From Bin87 sp965261195 (lineage in GTDB: Bacteria > Chloroflexota > Dehalococcoidia > Lucifugimonadales > UBA3495), in NCBI GenBank assembly GCA_965261195.1, contig OZ253455.1, positions 1,860,001 to 1,924,000 on the forward strand: a DNA stretch of 64,000 nt, in the 5' to 3' direction. Below, piece by piece: positions 50,486-57,722 of the stretch (position 1 is its first letter; each line of letters starts with the position of its first letter). A program made the translations under genes and the position numbers. The notes below the pieces were generated by a model, which did no database searches, was not told the origin of the DNA, and saw nothing but the letters and a program-made list of their open reading frames with translations.

Positions 50486-50514
50486 TTGACAACAGGCGAC
50501 CAGTCCGTTACAAT
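50486..50514 (+). promoter_or_regulatory. Near-consensus sigma-70 promoter pointing into the tRNA-like gene (antisense)
   Basis: TTGACA (50486-50491), 17-base spacer, TACAAT (50509-50514). A transcript would start near 50521 and run across the tRNA-like gene on the opposite strand. Confidence 0.6.
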
Positions 50515-50531
50515 GTATGCACGGTTTGGGA

Positions 50532-50621
50532 TGGAGGGGGTAGTGGGATTCAAACCCTACGCACCTCGTAAAGAGGACAGGTTTTTCAGACCTGCGCTTT
50601 TGGTCACTTAGCTATACCCCC
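50532..50621 (-). tRNA. tRNA-like gene, class II shape, anticodon GAA, encoded CCA
   Basis: A perfect 7-bp acceptor stem (GGGGGTA/TACCCCC), discriminator U and encoded CCA. The anticodon arm CAGGT-CTGAAAA-ACCTG gives GAA (Phe codons). A long variable arm (CCTC...GAGG) is normal only for Leu, Ser and bacterial Tyr tRNAs. The T-loop is TTTGAAT and the T-stem has an extra A. The D-loop AAGTGACCAAA lacks the G18-G19 pair. It resembles tRNA-Tyr with GUA changed to GAA. Either a decayed, mobile-element-type tRNA or a real variant. Confidence 0.5.
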
Positions 50622-51100
50622 AGATGTTTTGGACCGTATGGAAATCTGGTGGTGCTCTAATACAGTGCATCGGTTTTCCGCCTCCAATCGCCTGCCCTGA
50701 GTTGCCAAACAGTGGGGCGGGCGATTGCTCTTGTTTAGGATACTGTGTTGAGTGTATCACACCACAGACGTTTACACAACACTGTTAAGTATATGCAAAC
50801 TATTATGATTCCATTAGGTGTTGCGATGTATTTGCTATATTTTGACATCGAAACTCCTAAAACATATCCGTCATGATATATTCGCATCTAATAGATTTAA
50901 GAATCAAAAAAATTTGCCCGAATTTTCGGACAGGTCTGAAAACTGGTAATATATGAGGCGTTCTGGATTAATATATCAATGGCGACGGTATATGCCGGCA
51001 TACCCGCGAATTTGGGTAATGTTCCCTTTGTAATCTCCTCGACATCACTAACGTGGTTCCCGGTCGGGTGATGCAGTTGCTGCAGCGCCCGTTTTTGGTC
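50622..51100. other. AT-rich non-coding stretch
   Basis: Contains an inverted repeat CAATCGCC...GGCGGGCGATTG (50685-50698 with 50715-50727) that could form a stem-loop. Otherwise no gene with a credible start or ribosome-binding site. Confidence 0.4.
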
Positions 51101-51210
51101 CAACAGTGATAACCCTTTATGCAGCGGCGGGGGATGACGGCCCGCTGTGGTATCATCGGGACGCTAAATTGCCGGCTGGCCCCACGCTGGCCGGCCTCCG
51201 AGGTGCCGCA

Positions 51211-52716
51211 TTGCCTGATAATGATACTGTTTATGATGTAATCGTGGTTGGGGCCGGGAACGCCGCCCTCTCCGCCGCCATTGCCGCCCGCGAGCAAACC
51301 CAGTCGGTGCTGGTGGTGGAAAAAGCGCCCGAGTATTTCCGCGGTGGCAACACTTACTTCACCGGCGGAATCATCCGCTTTGCCTACAACGGGCTGGACG
51401 ACATCAAGGGCCTGATTCCCGATATGTCGGAGACCGAGGCCAACTCCATTGAGGTGGGACAGTACACCGAGAACCAGTTTTACGACGATATGATGCGCGT
51501 TACCCACGGCCTTTCCGACCCGGAACTGGCCGAGATTCTGGTGAGCCAGTCGTACCCGACGATGAAATGGCTCCAGGAGCACGGGGTGCGCTTCGTGCTG
51601 TCCTTCGGCCGTCAGGCGTTCCGCGATGGCGACAAGTTTCGCTTCTGGGGCGGGCTGGTCGTGGAGGCGGTGGGCGCCGGCAAGGGCCTGTCCGACCAGC
51701 AGTTTGACGTTTGCCAGCAGATGGGTGTGGCAGTTCGCTACGCCACCGAGGGTGTGTCGCTGATTCAGGATCAGCGCGGGCACGTGGCCGGTCTGCGAGT
51801 CAAAGGGCCTGATGGGTTTGAGGAGTTGTCGGCGCGCACGGTGATACTGGCGGCCGGCGGGTTCGAGGCCAACGCCGAGATGCGCTGCCGCTACCTGGGG
51901 CCCGGCTGGGAGATGGTCAAGGTGCGTGGCATTCCCTACAACACCGGCGACGGCATCCGCATGGCGCTGGATCTGGGCGCGCAATCCTACGGGCACTGGT
52001 CATCCTGTCACGCGGTCGCGTGGGATATGAACGCTCCCACCTTTGGCGACCGGACGATTACCGAGCTGTTCCAGAAGCACTCTTATCCCTTCGGTCTGAT
52101 GGTGAATCTCAACGGCGAGCGGTTCCTGGACGAGGGGGCTGACTTCCGCAACTACACCTACGTAACCTACGGGCGGGCGCTGATGAATCAGCCGCAGGGG
52201 TTGGCGTTCCAGATTTTCGACGAGAAGGTGAAGCACCTGCTGCGCGACGAGTACTGGATACCGCAGGCAACCACCGCCGAGGCCAACTCTATTGAGGAAC
52301 TGGCGCGGTTGCTGGACATCGACCCAGCCGGCCTGGTTCGTACCGTTGAGGAGTACAACGCCTCGGTGCGCACCGACATTCCCTACAACGCCACCGTCAA
52401 GGACGGGCGCCGCACCGAAGGGCTGACGGTCGATAAGACCAACTGGGCCGAGACGCTGGACACGCCGCCGTATCGGGGTTGGGCCGTTACTACGGGCATC
52501 ACCTTCACCTTCGGCGGCGTCAAAGTGAACAACCGTGGTCAGGTGGTCACCAACGCCCAGGAACCCATCCCCGGCCTGTACGCTGCCGGCGAAATGGTGG
52601 GCGGGCTGTTCTACCACAACTACCCCGGCGGCAGCGGCCTGAGCGCCGGCATGGTCTTCGGACGCCTGGCCGGCAACAGCGCGGGGGCGGACGCGCTGGG
52701 GATGAAGGACGTGTAG
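51211..52716 (+). CDS. FAD-dependent oxidoreductase, tricarballylate-dehydrogenase (TcuA)-like
   Basis: About 501 residues from TTG 51211 (GAGGT six bases upstream); a GTG at 51106 would add 35 residues without homology. It has the FAD motif DVIVVGAGNAALSAAIAARE, RGGNTYFTGGIIRFAYNG, LSFGRQAFRDGDKFRFWGGL, VILAAGGFEANAEMRCRYLG, VNLNGERFLDEGADFRNYTY and GLYAAGEMVGGLFYHNYPGG with the C-terminal GSGLSAGMVFGRLAG. This matches the FrdA/3-ketosteroid-dehydrogenase superfamily, TcuA branch, which oxidises tricarballylate. The partner TcuB is not adjacent. Confidence 0.85.
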   Translation: MPDNDTVYDVIVVGAGNAALSAAIAAREQTQSVLVVEKAPEYFRGGNTYFTGGIIRFAYNGLDDIKGLIPDMSETEANSIEVGQYTENQFYDDMMRVTHGLSDPELAEILVSQSYPTMKWLQEHGVRFVLSFGRQAFRDGDKFRFWGGLVVEAVGAGKGLSDQQFDVCQQMGVAVRYATEGVSLIQDQRGHVAGLRVKGPDGFEELSARTVILAAGGFEANAEMRCRYLGPGWEMVKVRGIPYNTGDGIRMALDLGAQSYGHWSSCHAVAWDMNAPTFGDRTITELFQKHSYPFGLMVNLNGERFLDEGADFRNYTYVTYGRALMNQPQGLAFQIFDEKVKHLLRDEYWIPQATTAEANSIEELARLLDIDPAGLVRTVEEYNASVRTDIPYNATVKDGRRTEGLTVDKTNWAETLDTPPYRGWAVTTGITFTFGGVKVNNRGQVVTNAQEPIPGLYAAGEMVGGLFYHNYPGGSGLSAGMVFGRLAGNSAGADALGMKDV

Positions 52717-52782
52717 CGTAGCTCGTGTTTGCCCTGCGCTGGTACAATCAGGTTAACGACGGATTGATGTTGGAACATATAC

Positions 52783-53460
52783 ATGACTACTATCAATACC
52801 ATAGAAGACCTGATGCGGTTGCTGGACGAAAGCCCGGAGTGGCTGGAGACGGTACGGGCACGTCTATTGACACGGGAACTGCTGGAGTTTCCAGGTAAGT
52901 TTGCGCAGTTTGCTGAAACAGCGAACCGGCGGCTGGAAAAGCTGGAGGAACTGCCTGATAAGGTTGACCAACTTTCCAATGATTTCACGCAGTTTGCTGA
53001 AACATCCAACCAGCGGCTGGGCCAGATTGTGGATGACCTCGGTCGGCTCAAAAATGTAGGTACCATAACGACCACCCGCGACCATGCGGAGGTAATTGCG
53101 GAGGTCGTGGGGTTGCACTGCCAAAAGCAGTTGCGTCGGAACGAGATAATCGCCCTGTCCCGCAATCAGAACACAGCGGGAATTACACCGGGCGATTTGA
53201 CCAGTTTCCACCGCGCTGACCTGATTATGGAAGCCACCGACGCCAACGGAGAGTTGCATTACATCGCAGTAGAAGCGTCCTTCACCGCCGACGGACGGGA
53301 TACCCGTCGGGCCATACGCAACGCCAGCTATCTAACCCGATTCACAGAGCGTCCGGCAAGGGCGGTGATAGCGGCCATGCGAATCGACCGGGAAATTCAA
53401 GGCGACCTCGATTCCGGCCGGGTGTTCTGGTATCAACTTGCGGAGGAAGATTCGGATTAG
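52783..53460 (+). CDS. Coiled-coil protein with C-terminal PD-(D/E)XK-like domain (paralogue)
   Basis: 225 residues. A helical start (IEDLMRLLDESPEWLETVRA), a coiled coil with two KFAQFAETANRRLEKLEEL-type units, then the domain HRADLIMEATDANGELHYIA and VEASFTADGRDTRRAIRNAS. The D...ExS arrangement parallels the 41429 gene (D...ExT), so both lack the usual lysine. No ribosome-binding site is seen. It sits between the flavoprotein gene and a decayed fragment of such a gene. Confidence 0.7.
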   Translation: MTTINTIEDLMRLLDESPEWLETVRARLLTRELLEFPGKFAQFAETANRRLEKLEELPDKVDQLSNDFTQFAETSNQRLGQIVDDLGRLKNVGTITTTRDHAEVIAEVVGLHCQKQLRRNEIIALSRNQNTAGITPGDLTSFHRADLIMEATDANGELHYIAVEASFTADGRDTRRAIRNASYLTRFTERPARAVIAAMRIDREIQGDLDSGRVFWYQLAEEDSD

Positions 53461-53477
53461 ATCGGTACTCAAAGGCA

Positions 53478-53531
53478 TTCGGGCGTCTGGCCGACAACGG
53501 CGCGGGCGCGTTGGCGATGAAGGATATTTAA
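53478..53531 (+). pseudogene. Remnant of the 3' end of a second TcuA-like gene
   Basis: Reads FGRLADNGAGALAMKDI-stop, corresponding to FGRLAGNSAGADALGMKDV of the intact gene 800 bp upstream, with a 6-base gap and scattered differences. No upstream portion remains. Confidence 0.7.
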
Positions 53532-53747
53532 GGGCGCAAAAAATGGTTTGGAGACGCCGAGGTGAATTACGTATTGCCTCGGCGGTGTTACTGTCGCTCT
53601 GCAATTATCAACCGTTTGCTGAAAATTGCGCCAATATGCACTCAAGATGACATAACATCGAACAAAAACTATTGACAACCCTGATAGAATTATTGGTTAG
53701 GTTGTGAGGAACATAGTGACAACAGCCTAAGCCATCGGAGGCACGAC

Positions 53748-54218
53748 ATGGGCGCGCAACATACTGCGTTGGCAGTCGCAGACAAAATAATCCGTTTATC
53801 ACTGCACAACGAGACCCTTATCACGCCTATGCAGGCGCAGAAGCTGACATACTTCTGCCACGCATGGATGCTGGGCACCGGGAATGGGCCGTTGTTTCAA
53901 GATGCGGTAGAATCGTGGCAATACGGGCCAGTCATAAGGTCAGTGTACCATGCGCTGAAGCGTTACGGAGGCGACCCCGTCCAGGAGCATCTGCTAACTG
54001 AACCAGCAGAATTCGGACAGGTTGAAGAAAGTATTATCGAGGCCGTCTGGCGTCTGTATGGTGAGATCGACGGACTCCGATTGTCGAGTATTACCCACGC
54101 CGAGGGTACTCCATGGCACCAGACTTATAGCCGAGGAACCCAAACGCAGATTATCCATAACCACATCATCAGGGATTACTACGCCGACATTGTGCGGGAG
54201 AGGGGCAGAGGGCTGTAA
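53748..54218 (+). CDS. Panacea-domain (DUF4065/SocA-like) protein, probable antitoxin
   Basis: 156 residues with GGAGG six bases before the ATG. The hallmark is ALAVADKIIRLSLHNETLIT-PMQAQKLTYFCHAWML, followed by WQYGPVIRSVYHALKRYGGD and ITHAEGTPWHQTYSRG. The domain is an antitoxin hub that pairs with diverse toxins, and it also occurs in phage genes. Its TAA shares one base with the ATG of the next gene, so the two form an operon. By family knowledge the neighbour is the expected toxin. Confidence 0.8.
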   Translation: MGAQHTALAVADKIIRLSLHNETLITPMQAQKLTYFCHAWMLGTGNGPLFQDAVESWQYGPVIRSVYHALKRYGGDPVQEHLLTEPAEFGQVEESIIEAVWRLYGEIDGLRLSSITHAEGTPWHQTYSRGTQTQIIHNHIIRDYYADIVRERGRGL

Positions 54219-54523
54219 TGTCGTTACGTTCTTCGTACCTAAGTCCGGAACCCGAGAAAGAGATAAGGATTTGGGACCATGTATTGCGTCCCGATGATTT
54301 ACCAACCGCGACGGACGAAACCATTGCTAGAAACGAGGAGGAGCACCTGCTGTCTCGAGATTACGATGACTTCCAGGAGCAAGTCGATGAGAGTGAAGAC
54401 AGAGGCCGTTCAACTGATGAACTGCCCGATTTGATAGTAAGGCTGTCCGATGAGGATTTAGACGCTGTCAGGCGGTTAGTCCAACAGATGTTAGATGAAA
54501 AGGATGATCCATCCGACATCTGA
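54218..54523 (+). CDS. Acidic partner of the Panacea-domain gene, unknown
   Basis: 101 residues, strongly acidic: SPEPEKEIRIWDHVLRPDD, IARNEEEHLLSRDYDDFQEQ, LPDLIVRLSDEDLDAVRRLV. The C-terminus is an amphipathic helix with LVQQMLDEKDD. No toxin family is recognised, and the low pI and lack of catalytic motif make an enzyme unlikely. It may be a modulator or a toxin acting by binding. Overlap with the upstream gene indicates joint translation. Confidence 0.6.
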   Translation: MSLRSSYLSPEPEKEIRIWDHVLRPDDLPTATDETIARNEEEHLLSRDYDDFQEQVDESEDRGRSTDELPDLIVRLSDEDLDAVRRLVQQMLDEKDDPSDI

Positions 54524-54581
54524 CCGCCAGCGGTATGGTTAGTTGATTACGTATTTCCCATTCGGACCGAATGTACGAGCT

Positions 54582-55637
54582 ATGATGCACAGACATGAGC
54601 CGCAGCCGCTGACATTCGCGGATATGTTCTGTGGCATTGGCGGATTTCATATAGCTGCCGCCGAGTTGGGTATGAGGTGTGTATTCGCTTGCGATATTAA
54701 CGATGAGGCCCGCCGCGCCTATCACCACAACTTCGGCATGGAGCCAGCGGGCGACATTACCGAGATTCAGCCCGACTCCATCCCCGACCACGACGTTTTG
54801 CTGGCTGGGTTCCCTTGCCAGCCGTTCAGTATTATCGGGGCGATGCGAGGGTTCGATGACACCCGCGGAAACCTCATTTTTAATGTGGCTGGTATTATCG
54901 ATGCCAAACGGCCGGAGGCGTTCGTGCTTGAGAACGTGCGGCAATTGTCTACCCACGACCGGGGCCGGACGATGCAAGCGATAATCACCGAACTGAAAGA
55001 GTTGGGTTATCGTGCAGATTGGAAAGTCTTGAACGCTCTGGACTTTGGACTGCCTCAGAAACGGGAACGCACTATAATCGTGGGTTTCCGTGACCATTCC
55101 ACCCCGTTTGCGTGGCCGGAGCGTGTCGGGGAGCCTTTACCGTTGTCGAAAATTTTAGAGGACGATGTTCCGTCCAATTATTTCGCCAGTGAAGCAATAC
55201 GACGCAAGCGGCTGGCAAAGCACGAAAGCCCTTACGAGTTGTCAATTTGGCACGAGAACAAAGGTGGCAATGTGTCCAGCCATCCCTTTTCCTGTGCCCT
55301 GCGCGCCGGAGCATCTTACAACTACTTACTCGTGAATGGCGAAAGGAGATTGACGCCCCGGGAAATGCTCCGGTTGCAGGGTTTCCCGGAATGGTTTGAA
55401 TTGCCAGGAACTTACCAGCAAATTCGCAAACAGACTGGCAACGCCGTGCCTGTTCCAATGGTGCAGGCGGTATTGAAGCAGGTACAAAATGGCCTATCAG
55501 GGACCAAGGTTACGCGGCGGTTGGAACAGCCCAACGCCCTATCCGTTGGGGCAGATTCCGGACTCTATTATTCAGTCGATCGCAAGCAACATCGTCTATT
55601 CGAGCGCGGTCGGGCGGAGCGACTTATCCGGCGATGA
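54582..55637 (+). CDS. DNA (cytosine-5) methyltransferase of a type II R-M system
   Basis: 351 residues from ATG 54582; an alternative TTG start at 54543 is unlikely. Conserved motifs in order are FADMFCGIGGFHIAAAELG (I), LAGFPCQPFS with the catalytic Cys (IV), VLENVRQL (VI), FGLPQKRERTIIVG (VIII) and LTPREMLRLQGFPEW...TGNAVPVPM (IX-X). It adds a methyl group to C5 of cytosine to protect the host site. The last 149 bases overlap the nuclease gene in another frame, which is unusual. No ribosome-binding site is evident. Confidence 0.9.
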   Translation: MMHRHEPQPLTFADMFCGIGGFHIAAAELGMRCVFACDINDEARRAYHHNFGMEPAGDITEIQPDSIPDHDVLLAGFPCQPFSIIGAMRGFDDTRGNLIFNVAGIIDAKRPEAFVLENVRQLSTHDRGRTMQAIITELKELGYRADWKVLNALDFGLPQKRERTIIVGFRDHSTPFAWPERVGEPLPLSKILEDDVPSNYFASEAIRRKRLAKHESPYELSIWHENKGGNVSSHPFSCALRAGASYNYLLVNGERRLTPREMLRLQGFPEWFELPGTYQQIRKQTGNAVPVPMVQAVLKQVQNGLSGTKVTRRLEQPNALSVGADSGLYYSVDRKQHRLFERGRAERLIRR

Positions 55638-56220
55638 TTGGGGCGACATATTCGCCGCTTCCGTCAACGGCACCCATCTCAATAGCCCATTAGGAATCGC
55701 CGACGTTGTGCTGGGCAATACTGCTTGGTCGGCAAAAACTGTTAAGGCCAGGAATCCTGTTTCTACAAACCATGTCCGCCTCATTTCTGGCCGCAACGCC
55801 CCTGTTTTCTCATTCGGCAATGATGATCCATTCTCCGATGTCCAAGAAACCGGCAGCCAAGTTTTGCAAATTTGGAATGCTCGCGTGGAAGAAGCCACTC
55901 AGCAGTATCCCCAATTGCGGACGATAGTATTAGTACGGAACATGGACGATTTTCGGTTCAAAGTGTTCGAGATTCCGACGACGCAGTTTGATCCGTCTGA
56001 CTATAGCTGGAGCCTCAATGTCAGAAATAATCTTGAAGGTCGTACTGTCCAAAACAAAGTGCACACATTTACGTGGCAGCCGCACGGTTCGCAGTTCACT
56101 ATCATCCGCCAAGTAAGTGGTTCCGCTCGCTCGTTTGAAGTCAGAAAACCGGGAACGCTAGACCCGCAGCAGGTCCTTGCCAGTCTCGGATATGTCAACG
56201 ATTGGGTAACGTTCCTGTAG
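55489..56220 (+). CDS. Probable type II restriction endonuclease
   Basis: 243 residues, starting within the methyltransferase gene with a weak AGGT upstream. A PD-(D/E)XK-like centre is visible as SPLGIADVVLGNTAWSAKTV (D...xxK). Other segments are SGDDWGDIFAASVNGTHLNS, QIWNARVEEATQQYPQLRTI and TFTWQPHGSQFTIIRQVSGS. No isoschizomer family is recognised, so the recognition site is unknown. Identity rests on position between the C5 methyltransferase and vsr. Confidence 0.7.
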   Translation: MAYQGPRLRGGWNSPTPYPLGQIPDSIIQSIASNIVYSSAVGRSDLSGDDWGDIFAASVNGTHLNSPLGIADVVLGNTAWSAKTVKARNPVSTNHVRLISGRNAPVFSFGNDDPFSDVQETGSQVLQIWNARVEEATQQYPQLRTIVLVRNMDDFRFKVFEIPTTQFDPSDYSWSLNVRNNLEGRTVQNKVHTFTWQPHGSQFTIIRQVSGSARSFEVRKPGTLDPQQVLASLGYVNDWVTFL

Positions 56221-56231
56221 CGGAGACGGTC

Positions 56232-56645
56232 ATGGCCGACACCGTATCCCCAGAAGCCCGCAGTCGGATAATGGCGCGGGTCAAGTCCAAAGGTATGAAG
56301 CCGGAGATGAAGGTGCGTCGGGTATTGCACGGCCTCGGTTATCGGTACCGCCTGCACCGGGCTGACTTGCCGGGGTGTCCTGATTTGGTCTTTCCGTCGC
56401 GGCGGAAGGTGGTGTTCGTGAATGGTTGTTTCTGGCACCGGCACGAAGGTTGTGGCAAGGTTCGCATCCCGGCTACCAACCGGGATTACTGGCTGGCTAA
56501 ACTGGAGCGTAACCACGCCCGCGACGCCCGCAACATCGCTTTGCTGGAACAGCAAGGCTGGGCGGCGCTGACGGTGTGGGAATGTCAGCTGGGGGAATTG
56601 CCGGTTGTCACCGAGCGGATGGTTGCCTTTTTGGGAGGCCGCTGA
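56232..56645 (+). CDS. vsr: Very short patch repair endonuclease
   Basis: 137 residues from ATG 56232 with GGAG six bases upstream, 11 bases after the nuclease stop. Signature segments are ARSRIMARVKSKGMKPEMKV, YRYRLHRADLPGCPDLVFPS with the catalytic Asp, and FVNGCFWHRHEGCGKVRIPA then NRDYWLAKLERNHARDARN. It nicks T:G mismatches created by deamination of 5-methylcytosine, which completes an R-M-V cassette. Confidence 0.93.
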   Translation: MADTVSPEARSRIMARVKSKGMKPEMKVRRVLHGLGYRYRLHRADLPGCPDLVFPSRRKVVFVNGCFWHRHEGCGKVRIPATNRDYWLAKLERNHARDARNIALLEQQGWAALTVWECQLGELPVVTERMVAFLGGR

Positions 56646-56752
56646 CCGAATACAACGGCTACGATGCTATACTGGCGCAGGTGGATGGTTGTTGGTCCTG
56701 GCTTGACTGCGCTTTTGTTAACGCCGGCAACCCACATCCCAAAGGCAACCTG

Positions 56753-57328
56753 ATGACTACAACTGCAACACAGTCCCAAATCGCCCGCCGCCTGTTTACC
56801 GTGGCTGAGTATATGGCTATGGGCGCGGCCGGCATTCTGGAGGAGCATGAACGAATTGAGTTGCTGGCCGGAGAGATAATCGAGATGGCGCCTATTGGGA
56901 ACCGACACTTGTTTGCCACCGATGCGCTGACGATGCTGCTGGTTCCGGCATTGGTGGGGCGGGCCGTGGTGCGGGTGCAGGGTTCCATACAGCTGGACGA
57001 CCACAGTGCGCCGGAGCCGGATATTGTCCTGTTGCGGCCGCGCGCTCGTTACGACTCCGAGTCGGCCATGCCCGCCGACGTGCTCCTGGTGATAGAAGTC
57101 GCCGACAGTTCTGTGGAGTATGACCGGGGTCACAAATTGGCTCTCTACGCCGCCGCCGGCATCCCCGAGGTGTGGATAGCCAACCTGCGCACGGGCGAGG
57201 TGGAGGCTTGCGCCAACCCGGTGGGAACGGAGTACACCAGCGTCCGCACCGTTTCAGCCGACGGCAGCATCAGCCCGCAGGCCTTTCCCGAGATGACGCT
57301 GGACCTCCGTCAATTTATGCCCCCGTGA
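56753..57328 (+). CDS. Uma2-family (DUF820) endonuclease-like protein
   Basis: 191 residues from ATG 56753 (AAAGG upstream). Core segments are FTVAEYMAMGAAGILEEHER, IELLAGEIIEMAPIGNRH, HSAPEPDIVLLRPR, LLVIEVADSSVEYDRGHKLA and YAAAGIPEVWIANLRTGEVE. The E/D-PDI...IEV...K pattern is the PD-(D/E)XK core. The family is massively expanded in Cyanobacteria and Chloroflexota; function unproven. It is distinct from the three-gene array at 59 kb. Confidence 0.82.
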   Translation: MTTTATQSQIARRLFTVAEYMAMGAAGILEEHERIELLAGEIIEMAPIGNRHLFATDALTMLLVPALVGRAVVRVQGSIQLDDHSAPEPDIVLLRPRARYDSESAMPADVLLVIEVADSSVEYDRGHKLALYAAAGIPEVWIANLRTGEVEACANPVGTEYTSVRTVSADGSISPQAFPEMTLDLRQFMPP

Positions 57329-57370
57329 CGCAATAGCCATGGCGTCGGCTCACGCGTGCCCACTCTATGA

Positions 57371-57500
57371 TGTCATTCCGAGGGGCGCCCGCTCATCCCG
57401 AGCTTGTCGAGGGACGTGGCAACCTCGATGAGGTTGAGTACACGTCGGTGAACCATCATTGCTACGCCGACGAGATTGCCACGCTACGCTCGCAATGACA
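57371..57500. repeat. 130-bp dispersed element with 12-bp inverted ends, copy 2
   Basis: Nearly identical to 29301-29430 over its full length (TGTCATTCCGAG... to CTCGCAATGACA). It lies in the 394-bp gap before the MFS gene. Confidence 0.8.
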
Positions 57501-57522
57501 AAGTGGGGGCACGTGTGACCGC

Positions 57523-57634
57523 GTAACTGTTCAGACTTGAGGGGACCTACAGGCTATCCGGCCTCTTGCTGAGGGGCAGCCAAGCACGAATTTTCTCTGC
57601 AAACCCATTCCGTCCCCTCAAACGTGAACAGTTA
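57523..57634. mobile_element. 112-bp MITE with IS66-type ends
   Basis: Inverted ends GTAACTGTTCAGACTTGAGG and GTAACTGTTCACGTTTGAGG (inverted), matching those of the IS66-like element at 43449-44879. Perfect 8-bp target duplication GTGACCGC (57515-57522, 57635-57642). No coding capacity. Confidence 0.9.
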
Positions 57635-57722
57635 CGTGACCGCCCCCGGCTTGCTAACCGCCACTGCCGGGCATACAATCGGCGCATCCAGATTCGGCGT
57701 ATCCAGGTAAGGGAAGACGGTT

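Noticed and set aside
50532..50621. A tRNA on the plus strand at the same place
   Set aside because: The plus-strand reading lacks a T-loop and anticodon loop of proper form, whereas the minus-strand reading has the TTTGAAT loop and CCA end.
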